In this document: positions 8,314 through 18,069 of the stretch, piece by piece | Numbering within the stretch: the stretch's first letter is position 1 | Layout: each line of letters opens with the position of its first letter | From: Chitinophagaceae bacterium | Lineage (GTDB): Bacteria; Bacteroidota; Bacteroidia; Chitinophagales; Chitinophagaceae | Direction of reading: 5' to 3' | DNA: 64,000 bases | Assembly (NCBI GenBank): GCA_016720745.1 | Contig: JADKKA010000022.1 | Location: forward strand, 1,240,001 to 1,304,000 | Program-made: the position numbers and the translations under genes | Notes under the pieces: generated by a model | What the model was told of the DNA's origin: nothing | Seen by the model: the letters and a program-made list of their open reading frames with translations, nothing else | The model's database searches: none

Positions 8314-9261
8314 ATGAAAAATATTAAACTGATTGAAGTACCATCTGAAATAGGTGCCGGTACCAGAGGTGCCAGTCTGGGTATTGATGCGATCAAAATC
8401 GCCGCCCTGGATTTTATGAGTAATTTCTTTATCCACTTCCCTTCTGAAAAAATTCCTACTGAAAACAAACTGCTTTATGAACCCATCGAATCCCCCTATG
8501 CCAAACGTATCAAGGGGATTACGGCCATTTATGACCGGGTCAGTAAATCAGTTTGTGATACCATGAAAAATAATTTTTTCCCGGTAATACTCAGTGGTGA
8601 CCATAGTACCGCAGGTGCTACTATCGCCGGGATAAAAATGGCGAAACCCAAGAGCAAACTGGGCGTGATCTGGATCGATGCCCATGCAGATTTACATACA
8701 CCCTATACCACTCCTTCCGGAAATGTACACGGGATGCCCATGGCGGTCTCTATCAGTAAAAACAATGAGGAATGTGCTGTACATGAACTGGATGAGGAAA
8801 CCACCGGCTACTGGAACTACCTGAAGAATATTGGGAAAATTGCCCCCAAAGTTCTTCCGGAAGATGTAGTATTTATTTCACTCCGTGATTATGAAAAGGA
8901 AGAAAGACACCTGATTGAAAAATATGACATGAAAGTGATTACCACCAAGGAAGTCAGAAGCAAGGGGGCTGAAAACGTGGTAAGATCCGTCATCCGATAT
9001 CTTGCCGATTGTACCGACATTTATATTTCATTTGATGTGGACAGCCTGGATTCTTCTATTTCAAAAGGCACCGGTACTCCCGTTAGCAACGGGCTCCGGG
9101 AAAGAGAAGCAGAAGACCTCATCAGTAAATTCATGCAGAACCGAAAAGTCTGCTGCTTCGAGATCACGGAAGTAAACCCAACCCTGGATAAAGAAAACCT
9201 GATGGCTGAAATTGCTTTTAATATCCTGCAAAGAAGTGTCAACGTGCTGATGATGAATTAA
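8314..9261 (+). CDS. Arginase/agmatinase/formiminoglutamase family hydrolase
   Basis: A 315-residue ureohydrolase. The binuclear manganese site is complete: His in LSGDHS, Asp-His-Asp in IDAHADLH, and two Asp residues in SFDVDSLD. The usual proline after SLD is Ser here (SLDSS), which is unusual. GTGTPVSNGL is present. The family hydrolyses arginine, agmatine or formiminoglutamate; an N-terminus of the form LIEVPSEIGAGTRG suggests arginase. With rocD (59.9 kb) it would give a route from arginine to glutamate semialdehyde. Confidence 0.85.
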   Translation: MKNIKLIEVPSEIGAGTRGASLGIDAIKIAALDFMSNFFIHFPSEKIPTENKLLYEPIESPYAKRIKGITAIYDRVSKSVCDTMKNNFFPVILSGDHSTAGATIAGIKMAKPKSKLGVIWIDAHADLHTPYTTPSGNVHGMPMAVSISKNNEECAVHELDEETTGYWNYLKNIGKIAPKVLPEDVVFISLRDYEKEERHLIEKYDMKVITTKEVRSKGAENVVRSVIRYLADCTDIYISFDVDSLDSSISKGTGTPVSNGLREREAEDLISKFMQNRKVCCFEITEVNPTLDKENLMAEIAFNILQRSVNVLMMN

Positions 9262-9270
9262 AGAATAATC

Positions 9271-9867
9271 ATGAGAACCGTTTTACTTTCCTGTCTTTTA
9301 TGCTGTGTGGTGCTTAATTTGAAAGCGCAGACGAATTGGTATACAGACAGCCTGCAGGCTTTCCGGAACAGGTATATCAATACACATGAAGTAGTAACCG
9401 GCGAGGATCGGCAAAAACTGCAGTTCTATCCAATAGACCATAACTATGCTATCCCGGCACAATTTGAAAGAATCGTGGATGCCCCCTGGTTCAATATGCC
9501 TACTTCCGGCACCATCAGCAAGGCATTCAGGGTGTATGGCATTTTGCGTTTTACCCTGCAGGGTCAGATGTTCAGGCTCCATGTATACCAATCCAAAAAC
9601 CTGATGAATGATCCGCAATACGCCAACTACCTTTTTATCCCCTTTACCGATAAAACCAATGGTGAAGTCACTTATGAAGTTGGGCGTTATATTGATCTCA
9701 GCACAGAGGAAATCGGGTCGGATGATTTCCGGTTAGATTTCAATAAAGCTTATAATCCCTATTGCGCTTATATCAGTAATAAATACAACTGTCCGGTTCC
9801 GCCCAAAGAGAATGAGCTCGCCGTTGAAATAAAAGCAGGCGAACAAAAATGGAATGGCGGACACTGA
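9271..9867 (+). CDS. DUF1684 family exported protein
   Basis: A 198-residue protein with a signal peptide (residues 1-19, ending LKAQ). Motifs YRNRY-like FRNRYINTHEVV, KLQFYPIDHNY, and the C-terminal RYIDL, DFNKAYNPYCAY and NKYNCPVPPKEN are those of DUF1684. The conserved Cys residues in YCAY and YNCPVPP are present. The biochemical role of the family is not known to me. It starts 9 bp after the arginase-family stop, so the two probably form one transcript. Confidence 0.85.
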   Translation: MRTVLLSCLLCCVVLNLKAQTNWYTDSLQAFRNRYINTHEVVTGEDRQKLQFYPIDHNYAIPAQFERIVDAPWFNMPTSGTISKAFRVYGILRFTLQGQMFRLHVYQSKNLMNDPQYANYLFIPFTDKTNGEVTYEVGRYIDLSTEEIGSDDFRLDFNKAYNPYCAYISNKYNCPVPPKENELAVEIKAGEQKWNGGH

Positions 9868-11169
9868 TTATGGAACTGATGCCAGTAAACTATTCACGGT
9901 ATTCATTTTCACAGGTCCCAGTTCAAAAGCACTTTCCCTGCAGGCTGATAGCATTTCCCTGGCTTCCCGGCTCCTGCCCGCTGCTGCAAATATTTGTGCG
10001 GTATGTAACAGTACCGATGGCTCAAAACAACGCCTGTACACATATGCTTTTGCAAACTGATAAGCCTTTTGAACTTCCCCGTTGCTTAATAATGCCAATG
10101 CATAGCGATCGGCCGTTTCAGGAGTAAACCTGTTATTCAGTTCTTTCTCTGCTAATCGCAGCGCTTCATTTTTTGTTTCTTTTTTGCCAGCCATCAGTTC
10201 AACGAGATACTGATTATACATATTACCATAGCGGTCATTCCTGGCCATTTCCAGGAACCTGTTCTCATTTTTTTCCCGCTCACTACTTCTCCCCTGCGAT
10301 TCGGCAATTTGTGCCAACTGAAGATAAAGTCCCGGCTCCGGGTAATATTGTAGGATAAAAGAAATGATTTTTTTTGCTGCCTCAGGTTCCCCATCGTGAG
10401 AAAAAGCGATCCAGGCAATTCCCTGCAAACAATGAAAATTCGCGGGTTCATTTTTTAAAACATCCAGGTAACACTGGTAAGATTTTTTTACTTCTCCCGC
10501 ATGTCCATACATATCTCCCAGGTTGGATTGTACCCAACTGGCAGCCACCCGGCTGTTTCCTGTCTTTTTTGCCGCTTCTTCCATAATAGAAATAGCCAGA
10601 TCCAGATTACCAAGATGATCCTCCCATTTCGCCTTTCGGATCAGGTAATCGAAGCTTGTTTTGTCTTTTATTTTATTCAACTGCTGCAAGGCGGCATCAT
10701 AATCACCCAGTTCCATATTCACATCAAAGTCGAGCAGGCAAATGGTATAGCTGCTTCCTCCGGCTTGGGCAGCATCATTATTCAACATAGCTGCCTCTTT
10801 AAAACGATGCCGGGTAATGTTATTTTGTGTAAGCGCGTACAGCAATTCCGGCTCCCTGTGATTGAGTCTTGCAGAAGCGGCTTTTAACAATGAATCACCA
10901 GCCTTTAATCGCTGAATGTCAGCATTCAGTTTGAACTCCGACAAAAAACAGCGGCCCAGTTCCATCAGGTTCACATAACTGGCAGTATCCCTTCTCAGTC
11001 TATCAGTCCAGAATGCCGTTTCCGCTTTCACCCTTTTTTCCTGCTTGCGAAAATGCGCAGGGTTCATGTATTGCGCATAATCCTTTGTTGCGGTCACCAT
11101 TTTCTTCCTGGAGCAGGAGCAAAGGATCAGGCCGATCAATAACAAACCAATAACGGATCTGATTTTCAT
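9868..11169 (-). CDS. TPR lipoprotein of the DUF4331 locus
   Basis: A 433-residue protein with a lipoprotein signal (LILCSCS, Cys at residue 19) and TPR-like helical repeats over most of the rest (for example residues 60-230 and 300-430). It abuts the DUF1684 gene on the other strand. The two DUF4331 halves lie upstream on the same strand, with a hairpin at 11185-11205 between, so the three may form one partly attenuated operon. A scaffold or assembly role at the membrane is inferred from TPRs only. Confidence 0.75.
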   Translation of the reverse strand: MKIRSVIGLLLIGLILCSCSRKKMVTATKDYAQYMNPAHFRKQEKRVKAETAFWTDRLRRDTASYVNLMELGRCFLSEFKLNADIQRLKAGDSLLKAASARLNHREPELLYALTQNNITRHRFKEAAMLNNDAAQAGGSSYTICLLDFDVNMELGDYDAALQQLNKIKDKTSFDYLIRKAKWEDHLGNLDLAISIMEEAAKKTGNSRVAASWVQSNLGDMYGHAGEVKKSYQCYLDVLKNEPANFHCLQGIAWIAFSHDGEPEAAKKIISFILQYYPEPGLYLQLAQIAESQGRSSEREKNENRFLEMARNDRYGNMYNQYLVELMAGKKETKNEALRLAEKELNNRFTPETADRYALALLSNGEVQKAYQFAKAYVYRRCFEPSVLLHTAQIFAAAGRSREAREMLSACRESAFELGPVKMNTVNSLLASVP

Positions 11170-11184
11170 ATCCTGAAATTTAAA

Positions 11185-11205
11185 CCGGGCAGCAAGGCTG
11201 CCCGG
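11185..11205 (-). terminator. Intercistronic hairpin/attenuator
   Basis: A perfect 9-bp GC-rich stem (CCGGGCAGC with GCTGCCCGG, loop of three) between the DUF4331 C-half gene and the TPR gene, followed on the minus strand by TTTAAATTT. The T-run is broken, so it may reduce rather than stop transcription, or protect the upstream mRNA. Confidence 0.5.
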
Positions 11206-11212
11206 TAATTGA

Positions 11213-11746
11213 TTAATGTGGAGTAGCGAGATAAGGGAAAGTGCTCATGAAGGCTTTGTCATTGGCATTCACGTTGTCCTTGGTCAATCCCGGATTCGCC
11301 GTACCGGCAGCACCGCCAAAAATCAGCAGCAGTTCCGTATCAATTACATCATCCGCCAATGCCCTGCCGGTGAGTACATTCGTGCCATCAAAGAATGTGG
11401 TGGTGCCACTCATTTTTACATTCAGCACATCCGTTACAAGCAGACCAGTAAACGTGGCCTTATCCTGTCCCAATGCATTCTGTGTATACCCGTAACCAGT
11501 CAGCACCGACTGAAACTGTGCATTGAATGCGGCATTCATGGCAGAAGGTACCGTGGTATTGAATTCATTTTTACGGGCAGCCCCGACAAAAACCGTATTA
11601 ACAGCAGGACGGGCCATCTGATCGTTCTGGCTGAAAGTACCAGATGTGTCAAAATTATCAGCCGGCATATCGTCATTATCACAACTGGTCATTCCAAGAG
11701 TGGCTACAGCGAATAAACCAAGTACTGCAAGTGTATTCCTTTTCAT
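11213..11746 (-). CDS. DUF4331 C-terminal-half lipoprotein
   Basis: A 177-residue lipoprotein (signal with GMTSCDN; Cys at about residue 22). The block MARPAVNTVFVGAARKNEFN resembles the C-terminal part of DUF4331 proteins, which usually have RxGxPxVN and a KDxFN segment. The N-terminal DUF4331 half is made by the next gene upstream (11771-12439). The stop-to-start gap between them is 24 bp, so they are almost certainly co-expressed. Confidence 0.72.
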   Translation of the reverse strand: MKRNTLAVLGLFAVATLGMTSCDNDDMPADNFDTSGTFSQNDQMARPAVNTVFVGAARKNEFNTTVPSAMNAAFNAQFQSVLTGYGYTQNALGQDKATFTGLLVTDVLNVKMSGTTTFFDGTNVLTGRALADDVIDTELLLIFGGAAGTANPGLTKDNVNANDKAFMSTFPYLATPH

Positions 11747-11770
11747 ATCTTTTAAATTTCGTTGAGTTAA

Positions 11771-12439
11771 TTATTTAGATTTTGTTTCTCCCCATACATT
11801 GATGGTGGCACCGGATCCCAGCAGGGTCTTGGGGACTTCCACTACAATCGACATTACGTTTGTGCCGGCGAATGTATCCACACCAGGGTTGCGAAAACTG
11901 CTTTGTGTGCCTCCTACAATTTCTTTGAAGCGTGCCAGGTCAAAGAAGAATGGATCATCCCTGGGTCCTGCAAATACCCGGATACCGTTACTGTTGCTAC
12001 CGGTATTGGCTGCAGCCCCATATCCTGTTACCATTACTTCTGTTACCGGTCCGCTGGTTTTGATGGTACTCGTCAATCCTGGTGTACCTACAGCCACTGG
12101 GCCATACACCCGCATTTTTCCATTCTGGATCAGGCACTGGATCACGAGGTCTTCCACATTATCCCCTGTATTATCGATATTGAATTCATACAATACATTA
12201 GACGGGAAACTGGCCGTTGCGGAAGCTGTTGGTGAAAGCAGGCCCTGGGTATTCAGCACCAAAACCATTTTACTGTTATCAGCCGGACTTTGAAAGGCAT
12301 AGATATCAGTAATATCATTTCCCGGGCTGGTACTGCCTGGACCGGTGACTGCAGGCGCATCAATATGATCCGCTGCCAGGAGGATACCACCTGCTGCAAT
12401 GATACAGAGCAAGGCCCCTGTAAAAACTTTCTTTTTCAT
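11771..12439 (-). CDS. DUF4331 N-terminal-half exported protein
   Basis: A 222-residue protein starting at the ATG at 12439, where a signal peptide begins (MKKKVFTGALL, cleavage near ILLAADH). A longer frame to 12487 lacks sense as a signal. It has the DUF4331 hallmarks DHIDAPA at the mature N-terminus, DITDIYAFQSP, and FAGPRDDPFFFDLARF near residues 160-175. Normally DUF4331 proteins carry a second half of the domain, here found on the following gene. Function of the family is unknown; the acidic His/Asp-rich N-terminus hints at metal binding. Confidence 0.82.
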   Translation of the reverse strand: MKKKVFTGALLCIIAAGGILLAADHIDAPAVTGPGSTSPGNDITDIYAFQSPADNSKMVLVLNTQGLLSPTASATASFPSNVLYEFNIDNTGDNVEDLVIQCLIQNGKMRVYGPVAVGTPGLTSTIKTSGPVTEVMVTGYGAAANTGSNSNGIRVFAGPRDDPFFFDLARFKEIVGGTQSSFRNPGVDTFAGTNVMSIVVEVPKTLLGSGATINVWGETKSK

Positions 12440-12645
12440 GTTTGATTGTTTTATGATTAAATATGTGGAATCATTTTCCCTTCTCAAGTACTGAAAAGGG
12501 TAATGGGTTGCTCAGTCAGTTACGATGAGTGGGGATTTCCGGATTGAAACCGGTAAAACTTTTTTCCAGCCTGTTATCCTTAAAAAAATAAAATACCGCA
12601 AAACCAGTCGTATTTTTATCCCGTATCTAAGGGAAACACCAACTA

Positions 12646-14901
12646 ATGAAACTGAAATCAATTTTGCTCACCTTGAGTCTTTCGATGGGACATATTTTAT
12701 TTGCCCAAAAAGGAAATATTGAAGGACTGATTGCAGATGCAGAATCCAATACTCCCCTCAATGGTGCTTCTGTTAATATGGGGGTCGGAGCAGGTAATAA
12801 TACAGATCTGTTTGGCCGGTTTCGTTTTTCCGGTATTGAAGCGGGTCAGTATGAACTGATCGTTTCGCATATTGGTTATAAAACCGCCATCGTACCGGTG
12901 GAAGTAAAACCCAGCTTGCTCTCAACTGTTACAATCAAACTGAAAAAAGCAGATCTCTCGCTGGCAGAAGTAAGAATCAATAGTAAAAAAAGCAGTGTGC
13001 TTAATACCCTTAGTGCACTGGATATTAAACTGAGGCCGGTAAACAGTTCACAGGATATATTGCGGATTGTACCCGGACTCTTTATTGCCCAGCATGCGGG
13101 GGGTGGCAAGGCTGAGCAGATTTTCCTTCGCGGTTTTGATATTGACCACGGAACCGATATTGCCATTACGGTTGACGGATTACCTGTGAATATGGTTAGT
13201 CACGCCCATGGACAGGGATATGCAGACCTGCACTTTCTGATACCGGAGACTTTAGAAAAAGTAACTTTTGATAAAGGCCCATACCAGGCTACCAAGGGAA
13301 ATCTGGCCACTGCTGCATTTGTTGATTTCAATACCCGCGAATTCCTGGATGAAAATATGCTGAAAGCAGAAATCGGCCGGTACAATACGCAAAGACTGGC
13401 AGGAATGATCAAAGTGCTGAATAATTCCACCGATGAAAAAAGAGAACAATTATACCTGGCATCGGAATATAACCGTACCGATGGTTATTTTGAAAGCCCG
13501 CAACAATTCAGACGCTTCAATCTGATGGGAAAATACAATACCTGGTGGGGCAAACAAACCCAGCTGATCATCAGCGCCAGTACATTCGATAGTAAATGGA
13601 ATGCATCAGGACAAATACCTGATCGGGCGGTTCAATCCGGACAAATCGGTCGCTTTGGAGCTATTGATAATACAGAAGGCGGCAATACCAGCCGTACCAA
13701 TATCAGTGCCCGTTTCAATAAACAATGGAAGAGCAACTGGAAAACAACCGATCATCTTTTTTACAGCCGTTATCAGTTCAATCTCTATTCCAATTTCACT
13801 TTCTTTCTGGATGACCCTGTTAACGGTGATATGATCAACCAGCGCGAAAAAAGAAATATATGGGGCTATACCACCACGGCTGCACGTCCCTGGCAATTAG
13901 GCGGAAAATCAGCCAGTACAGAATTTGGTTCCGGCTTCCGCTATGATGATATAAAAGATATTGAACTGAGTAAAGCCACCCGCTATCAGTTTTTCAACAG
14001 CATACAGAAAGGAGATGTAAGAGAAACTAATGCATTTGCCTGGGTGAACCAGGATATAGAACTCAGTCAAAAACTCAGTTTGAATGCTTCTCTCCGATAT
14101 GATCATTTTACTTTCAAATACCGGGATGAACTGGCAGGTGCAACTACATTTTCCAGACAAACAAAGGGTATCCTCAGCCCAAAAATAAACCTGAGTTATA
14201 CCCCTGACCCCAAGATAAAGATCTACCTCAATAACGGTATCGGATTTCATTCCAATGATACCAGGGTTATCCTGGATCAGGCCGCCCGGGATATTTTACC
14301 AAGGGTTATCGGCACCGATCTGGGCATCATTCTTAAACCGGTCAAAAATCTGATTCTTAAAACAGCCATCTGGCATCTTTTCTCAGCCCAGGAATTTATA
14401 TATGTTGGTGATGCCGGCATTGTAGAACCAGGGGGACAATCCAGAAGGATGGGAATTGATCTATCCGCGCGTTACCAGTTTAATCCCTGGCTCTTTGCCG
14501 ATTTTGATATCAACCTTACAAGAGCAAGGGCTTTGGAGGCAGCAAAAGGGGAAGACTATATCCCCCTCGCCCCTGCCCTAACCAGTATCGGAGGATTGAC
14601 AGCAAAAACAAAAAAAGGCTTCAGTGCTTCCCTGCGTTACCGGTTGATCGGTGAAAGACCGGCCAATGAAGACAACAGCATTCAGGCCCAGGGATATTTC
14701 CTGCTGGATGCCGTAGTCAATTACAGAGTCAAACAATTTGACCTGATGATATCAGGTGAAAACCTCCTCAACCGCAACTGGCGGGAGGCGCAGTTTGATA
14801 CGGAATCAAGACTCCGTTTTGAAGCAGCACCTGTTTCCGAAATTCATTATACACCAGGAACGCCTTTGTTTCTGAAAGCAGCCATCAGTTTTTATTTCTG
14901 A
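12646..14901 (+). CDS. TonB-dependent outer-membrane receptor
   Basis: A 751-residue receptor. Signal peptide 1-20 (ILFAQ), carboxypeptidase-regulatory-like domain about 23-105, plug domain about 115-215 (DILRIVPGLFIAQHAGGGKAEQIFLRGFDIDHGTDI), then the beta-barrel to the C-terminal Phe (AAISFYF), typical of outer-membrane proteins. It lacks the usual SusD partner, so it is more likely a metal, cofactor or small-molecule receptor than a glycan system. It is divergent from the DUF4331 genes (206-bp shared promoter region), and overlaps the RmlD-like gene by 10 bp at the 3' end. Confidence 0.92.
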   Translation: MKLKSILLTLSLSMGHILFAQKGNIEGLIADAESNTPLNGASVNMGVGAGNNTDLFGRFRFSGIEAGQYELIVSHIGYKTAIVPVEVKPSLLSTVTIKLKKADLSLAEVRINSKKSSVLNTLSALDIKLRPVNSSQDILRIVPGLFIAQHAGGGKAEQIFLRGFDIDHGTDIAITVDGLPVNMVSHAHGQGYADLHFLIPETLEKVTFDKGPYQATKGNLATAAFVDFNTREFLDENMLKAEIGRYNTQRLAGMIKVLNNSTDEKREQLYLASEYNRTDGYFESPQQFRRFNLMGKYNTWWGKQTQLIISASTFDSKWNASGQIPDRAVQSGQIGRFGAIDNTEGGNTSRTNISARFNKQWKSNWKTTDHLFYSRYQFNLYSNFTFFLDDPVNGDMINQREKRNIWGYTTTAARPWQLGGKSASTEFGSGFRYDDIKDIELSKATRYQFFNSIQKGDVRETNAFAWVNQDIELSQKLSLNASLRYDHFTFKYRDELAGATTFSRQTKGILSPKINLSYTPDPKIKIYLNNGIGFHSNDTRVILDQAARDILPRVIGTDLGIILKPVKNLILKTAIWHLFSAQEFIYVGDAGIVEPGGQSRRMGIDLSARYQFNPWLFADFDINLTRARALEAAKGEDYIPLAPALTSIGGLTAKTKKGFSASLRYRLIGERPANEDNSIQAQGYFLLDAVVNYRVKQFDLMISGENLLNRNWREAQFDTESRLRFEAAPVSEIHYTPGTPLFLKAAISFYF

Positions 14902-15785
14902 TAAAATGTTAGTTCCAACCCTTTTTCAAAAGGAACCGGTTGATACCCGAGTTCCTTTTTTGCTTTTGTAATATCAAAGCCTGTCTTTAAGGGTCGTTTG
15001 GCCGGTTCAGTGAATGTGGAGGCATTTACCCGCTGCAGCAAATTAACATTATAACCTAAAAACTTTGCAGTTCTTACCGCCATCTCATAAGGAGTCATTT
15101 GCTCTTCTCCTGCAATGTGAAAGATTCCTTTTGGTCTTTGCTCAATCATCTTCCAGATCCCAAAGGATAAGTCTTCTATAAATGTAGGAGTACGCAGCTG
15201 GTCATCCACCACTTTAAATACTTCACCTTTTTCCAGCTTCTCTTTCACCATGCCCAGAATATTTTTCCTGCCGGAGCGATTATTCCCATAAACCAGTACA
15301 GTTCGGGCAATACTGTAATCAAAAGGGTATTGCCTGGTCAGTAATTCAGCTTCCAGCTTGGTTTGTCCGTAATAATTAACGGGGCCGGGCGGATCCTCTT
15401 CCTGGTACATACCAGTTTGTCCGTCAAATATGAAATCAGTGGAAAGAAAAAGAAAATGACTGCCTATGGAAGCGGCCGCTTCCAGTACTTCAGCGGTTCC
15501 CCTTACATTCACTGCATATGCCTTTTCGGGATGAAGTTCACATTCATCAGGTTTACTCATCGCTGCTGTATGTACAATGATATCAGCAGCTGCTAATTTT
15601 ATTTGCTGATGCACTGCTGCAGGAACAGTGATATCCATGGGGATATACCGGAACAAACTATTCTCCTGAAAGGGCAAACGACAGGGGCCGCTGCCGGTAG
15701 CAATTACTGCAACCCCTTTTTTTAATAACAAGGCAGACAGGCTATACCCCAAAAAACCATTGGCACCTGTGATCAGCACCCGCAT
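14892..15785 (-). CDS. RmlD-like NAD(P)-dependent sugar-nucleotide reductase
   Basis: A 297-residue extended SDR. The Rossmann motif GANGFLGYS is at residues 7-15, and the catalytic YxxxK is YYGQTK near residue 140. TPTFIEDLSFGIWKMI and the RPLKTGFD block near the C-terminus match the RmlD substrate-binding family (dTDP-4-dehydrorhamnose reductase and relatives). No other rhamnose genes are nearby, so the exact substrate is uncertain. Confidence 0.82.
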   Translation of the reverse strand: MRVLITGANGFLGYSLSALLLKKGVAVIATGSGPCRLPFQENSLFRYIPMDITVPAAVHQQIKLAAADIIVHTAAMSKPDECELHPEKAYAVNVRGTAEVLEAAASIGSHFLFLSTDFIFDGQTGMYQEEDPPGPVNYYGQTKLEAELLTRQYPFDYSIARTVLVYGNNRSGRKNILGMVKEKLEKGEVFKVVDDQLRTPTFIEDLSFGIWKMIEQRPKGIFHIAGEEQMTPYEMAVRTAKFLGYNVNLLQRVNASTFTEPAKRPLKTGFDITKAKKELGYQPVPFEKGLELTFYQK

Positions 15786-15833
15786 AGCAAATCTCCATTT
15801 AATGTTAGAATAAGAGAAAAGCGGAACTCCCAG

Positions 15834-17981
15834 TTAAAACCCTTTTTTCTCTGCAGGTTTTACAGTTGTTTTAAAAACAGGTTTGATACCCATATTATAA
15901 AACGTAAATGAAAAAATATCTGCTGTAGTTTCCAGTGATTTTTTGAGATTACTGGCACCATGTCCCGAGTTTACGTCTACACGAATCAGCAACGGATTTT
16001 TCCCTTTATAATATTCCTGCAGGGTGGCCGCATACTTGAATGAATGGGCCGGTACCACCCGGTCATCATGATCGGCGGTAGTAATAATCGTTGCAGGATA
16101 AGCAATACCCGGTTTGATATTATGGATGGGCGAATATGCCAGCAGGTTCTTAAAATCCGCCGGTTGATCACTGCTTCCATATTCTGCAATCCAGTTCCAT
16201 CCAATCGTGAACTTATGAAAACGTAACATATCCATCACTCCCACCTGCGGGATGGCCACTTTAAATAATTCTGGTCGCTGGTTGATCACAGCTCCTACCA
16301 GTAATCCACCATTGGAACCACCCTGGATGGCCAGATAATCAGGGGAACTGTATTTTTCTTTGATCAGGTATTCTGCAGCCCCGATAAAATCATCGAACAC
16401 ATTTTGTTTTTTAAACCGCATCCCTGCTTCATGCCATTGCTCGCCGTACTCACTTCCTCCCCGCAGGTTGGCAATACAAAAAACGCCACCCTGCTCCAGC
16501 CAGGTAATACGTGAAGGGGAAAAAGATGGCGTGCTGCTGATATTAAATCCGCCATAGCCATAAAGAATAGTGGGGTTCTTTGCATTTTTTGTCATGCCTT
16601 TTTTATACGTGACAAACATGGGAACTTTTGTGCCATCCTTGCTGGGGTAAAAAACCTGCTCGGTCACAAAATCTTCCGGATTGAATTGTAATTCCGGTTT
16701 CCGGAAAATGGTACTCATGCCGGTTTCAATATCATACCGGTAAATGGTCGGTGGCATGGTGATAGAAGTAAAAGTATAGAACACTTCTTTATAATTTTTT
16801 TCACCACCAAAACCACCGGCCGAACCAAGAGAAGGCAGTTTGACTTCTTTCTCAAATTGTCCCTTCATATCGTGAACATAAATCCGGCTGGTCACATCTT
16901 TCAGATAACTCACAAATAATTTCCCTCCCGCTGCAGAAACAGAAGTAATATTTTCCGGCTTTTCCCCAATGATAGTTGTCCAGTTTTCCTTTTCCGGGTG
17001 AGAAGGGTCCAGCATGATGATGCGTCTGTTCTTAGCACCATCATTGGTGAGCAGCAGAAACCGGCCATTTTCTTCTGCTATTAAATTATAACTATAATCT
17101 CCCGCATCGCGGATCAGTGGTTTAAATGTTTTGTCGGCTTGCTGGCTATCATAATACCAGAGTGCATTCCCATCCTTGCCTTTTCCACGGTCAGAAATAT
17201 TCAGGAAAACATACCGTTCTGTTTCATCTGTAAACACTCCATGAAAGCGCTGGGGGTTGGCTGGATCTTCATATACCAGTTGGTCGGCAGACTGGCTCGT
17301 TCCTACCCGGTGAAAGTAAACCTGGTGGTTTTCATTTTTAGTGGAGAGCTCCTTCCCTTTTTCTGTGGCCGGATAACGGCTGTAAAAAAAACCGTCCTTC
17401 TGCCAGCTTGCACCGGACACTTTTACCCACTCAATTGAATCAGGAAGATAACTGAGTGTACGGGTATCCATGATATACAATGTTCTCCAGTCGCTGCCAC
17501 CTTTTGTTTTACCAACTACCGCATAGTTTCCATCCTTCGAAAGCGAGAAGATGGCCAGCCCCGTGGTGCCATCAGCCGAGAATTTATTTGGATCAAGTAC
17601 TACTTCTGGTTGCCCGCTTAATCCCTTTTGCCGATACAGGACACTCTGGTTTTGTAAACCATCATTCTTATAAAAATAATAGTATCCGCTTTTGGGTGAC
17701 GGAGAGGAGTACTTGGGATAATTATTAATTTCCTCCAGTCTTTTCTGCCAGTCCGCCCGGTAAGGAATCTTATCCAGTATATCAAAAGTCACTTTATTCT
17801 GTGCGGTAACCCATGCTTTGGTTTCCTCACTTCGGTCATCTTCCAGCCAGCGATAGGGATCAGCCACTTTTGTTCCATGGTAATCCGTTATTGTATCTAC
17901 TTTTCTGGTAACCGGATAAGTTAATTGTGCCGGCAACCGGGTTGTGCTGCCCAATAATAAAAGCAGGAGGATTTTTTTCAT
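15834..17981 (-). CDS. Prolyl oligopeptidase family serine peptidase (S9)
   Basis: A 715-residue exported enzyme starting at the ATG at 17981, which begins a clean signal peptide (MKKILLLLLLG, cleavage after LPAQ). Residues 25-440 form the seven-bladed propeller (YRWLEDDRSEET at its start); residues 470-715 the alpha/beta hydrolase. The catalytic triad is visible: Ser in GGSNGG, Asp in ADHDDRVVP and His in NSGHGAS. It cleaves after proline in short peptides, here in the periplasm or outside the cell. Confidence 0.93.
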   Translation of the reverse strand: MKKILLLLLLGSTTRLPAQLTYPVTRKVDTITDYHGTKVADPYRWLEDDRSEETKAWVTAQNKVTFDILDKIPYRADWQKRLEEINNYPKYSSPSPKSGYYYFYKNDGLQNQSVLYRQKGLSGQPEVVLDPNKFSADGTTGLAIFSLSKDGNYAVVGKTKGGSDWRTLYIMDTRTLSYLPDSIEWVKVSGASWQKDGFFYSRYPATEKGKELSTKNENHQVYFHRVGTSQSADQLVYEDPANPQRFHGVFTDETERYVFLNISDRGKGKDGNALWYYDSQQADKTFKPLIRDAGDYSYNLIAEENGRFLLLTNDGAKNRRIIMLDPSHPEKENWTTIIGEKPENITSVSAAGGKLFVSYLKDVTSRIYVHDMKGQFEKEVKLPSLGSAGGFGGEKNYKEVFYTFTSITMPPTIYRYDIETGMSTIFRKPELQFNPEDFVTEQVFYPSKDGTKVPMFVTYKKGMTKNAKNPTILYGYGGFNISSTPSFSPSRITWLEQGGVFCIANLRGGSEYGEQWHEAGMRFKKQNVFDDFIGAAEYLIKEKYSSPDYLAIQGGSNGGLLVGAVINQRPELFKVAIPQVGVMDMLRFHKFTIGWNWIAEYGSSDQPADFKNLLAYSPIHNIKPGIAYPATIITTADHDDRVVPAHSFKYAATLQEYYKGKNPLLIRVDVNSGHGASNLKKSLETTADIFSFTFYNMGIKPVFKTTVKPAEKKGF

Positions 17982-18069
17982 ACAGGAATATTTGTTCCTG
18001 AAAGATAGGAATCCGCCTGCAATCAGCAGCAGCCATCTGCACAAATGGACTTATTCAAGGATGAATCAT

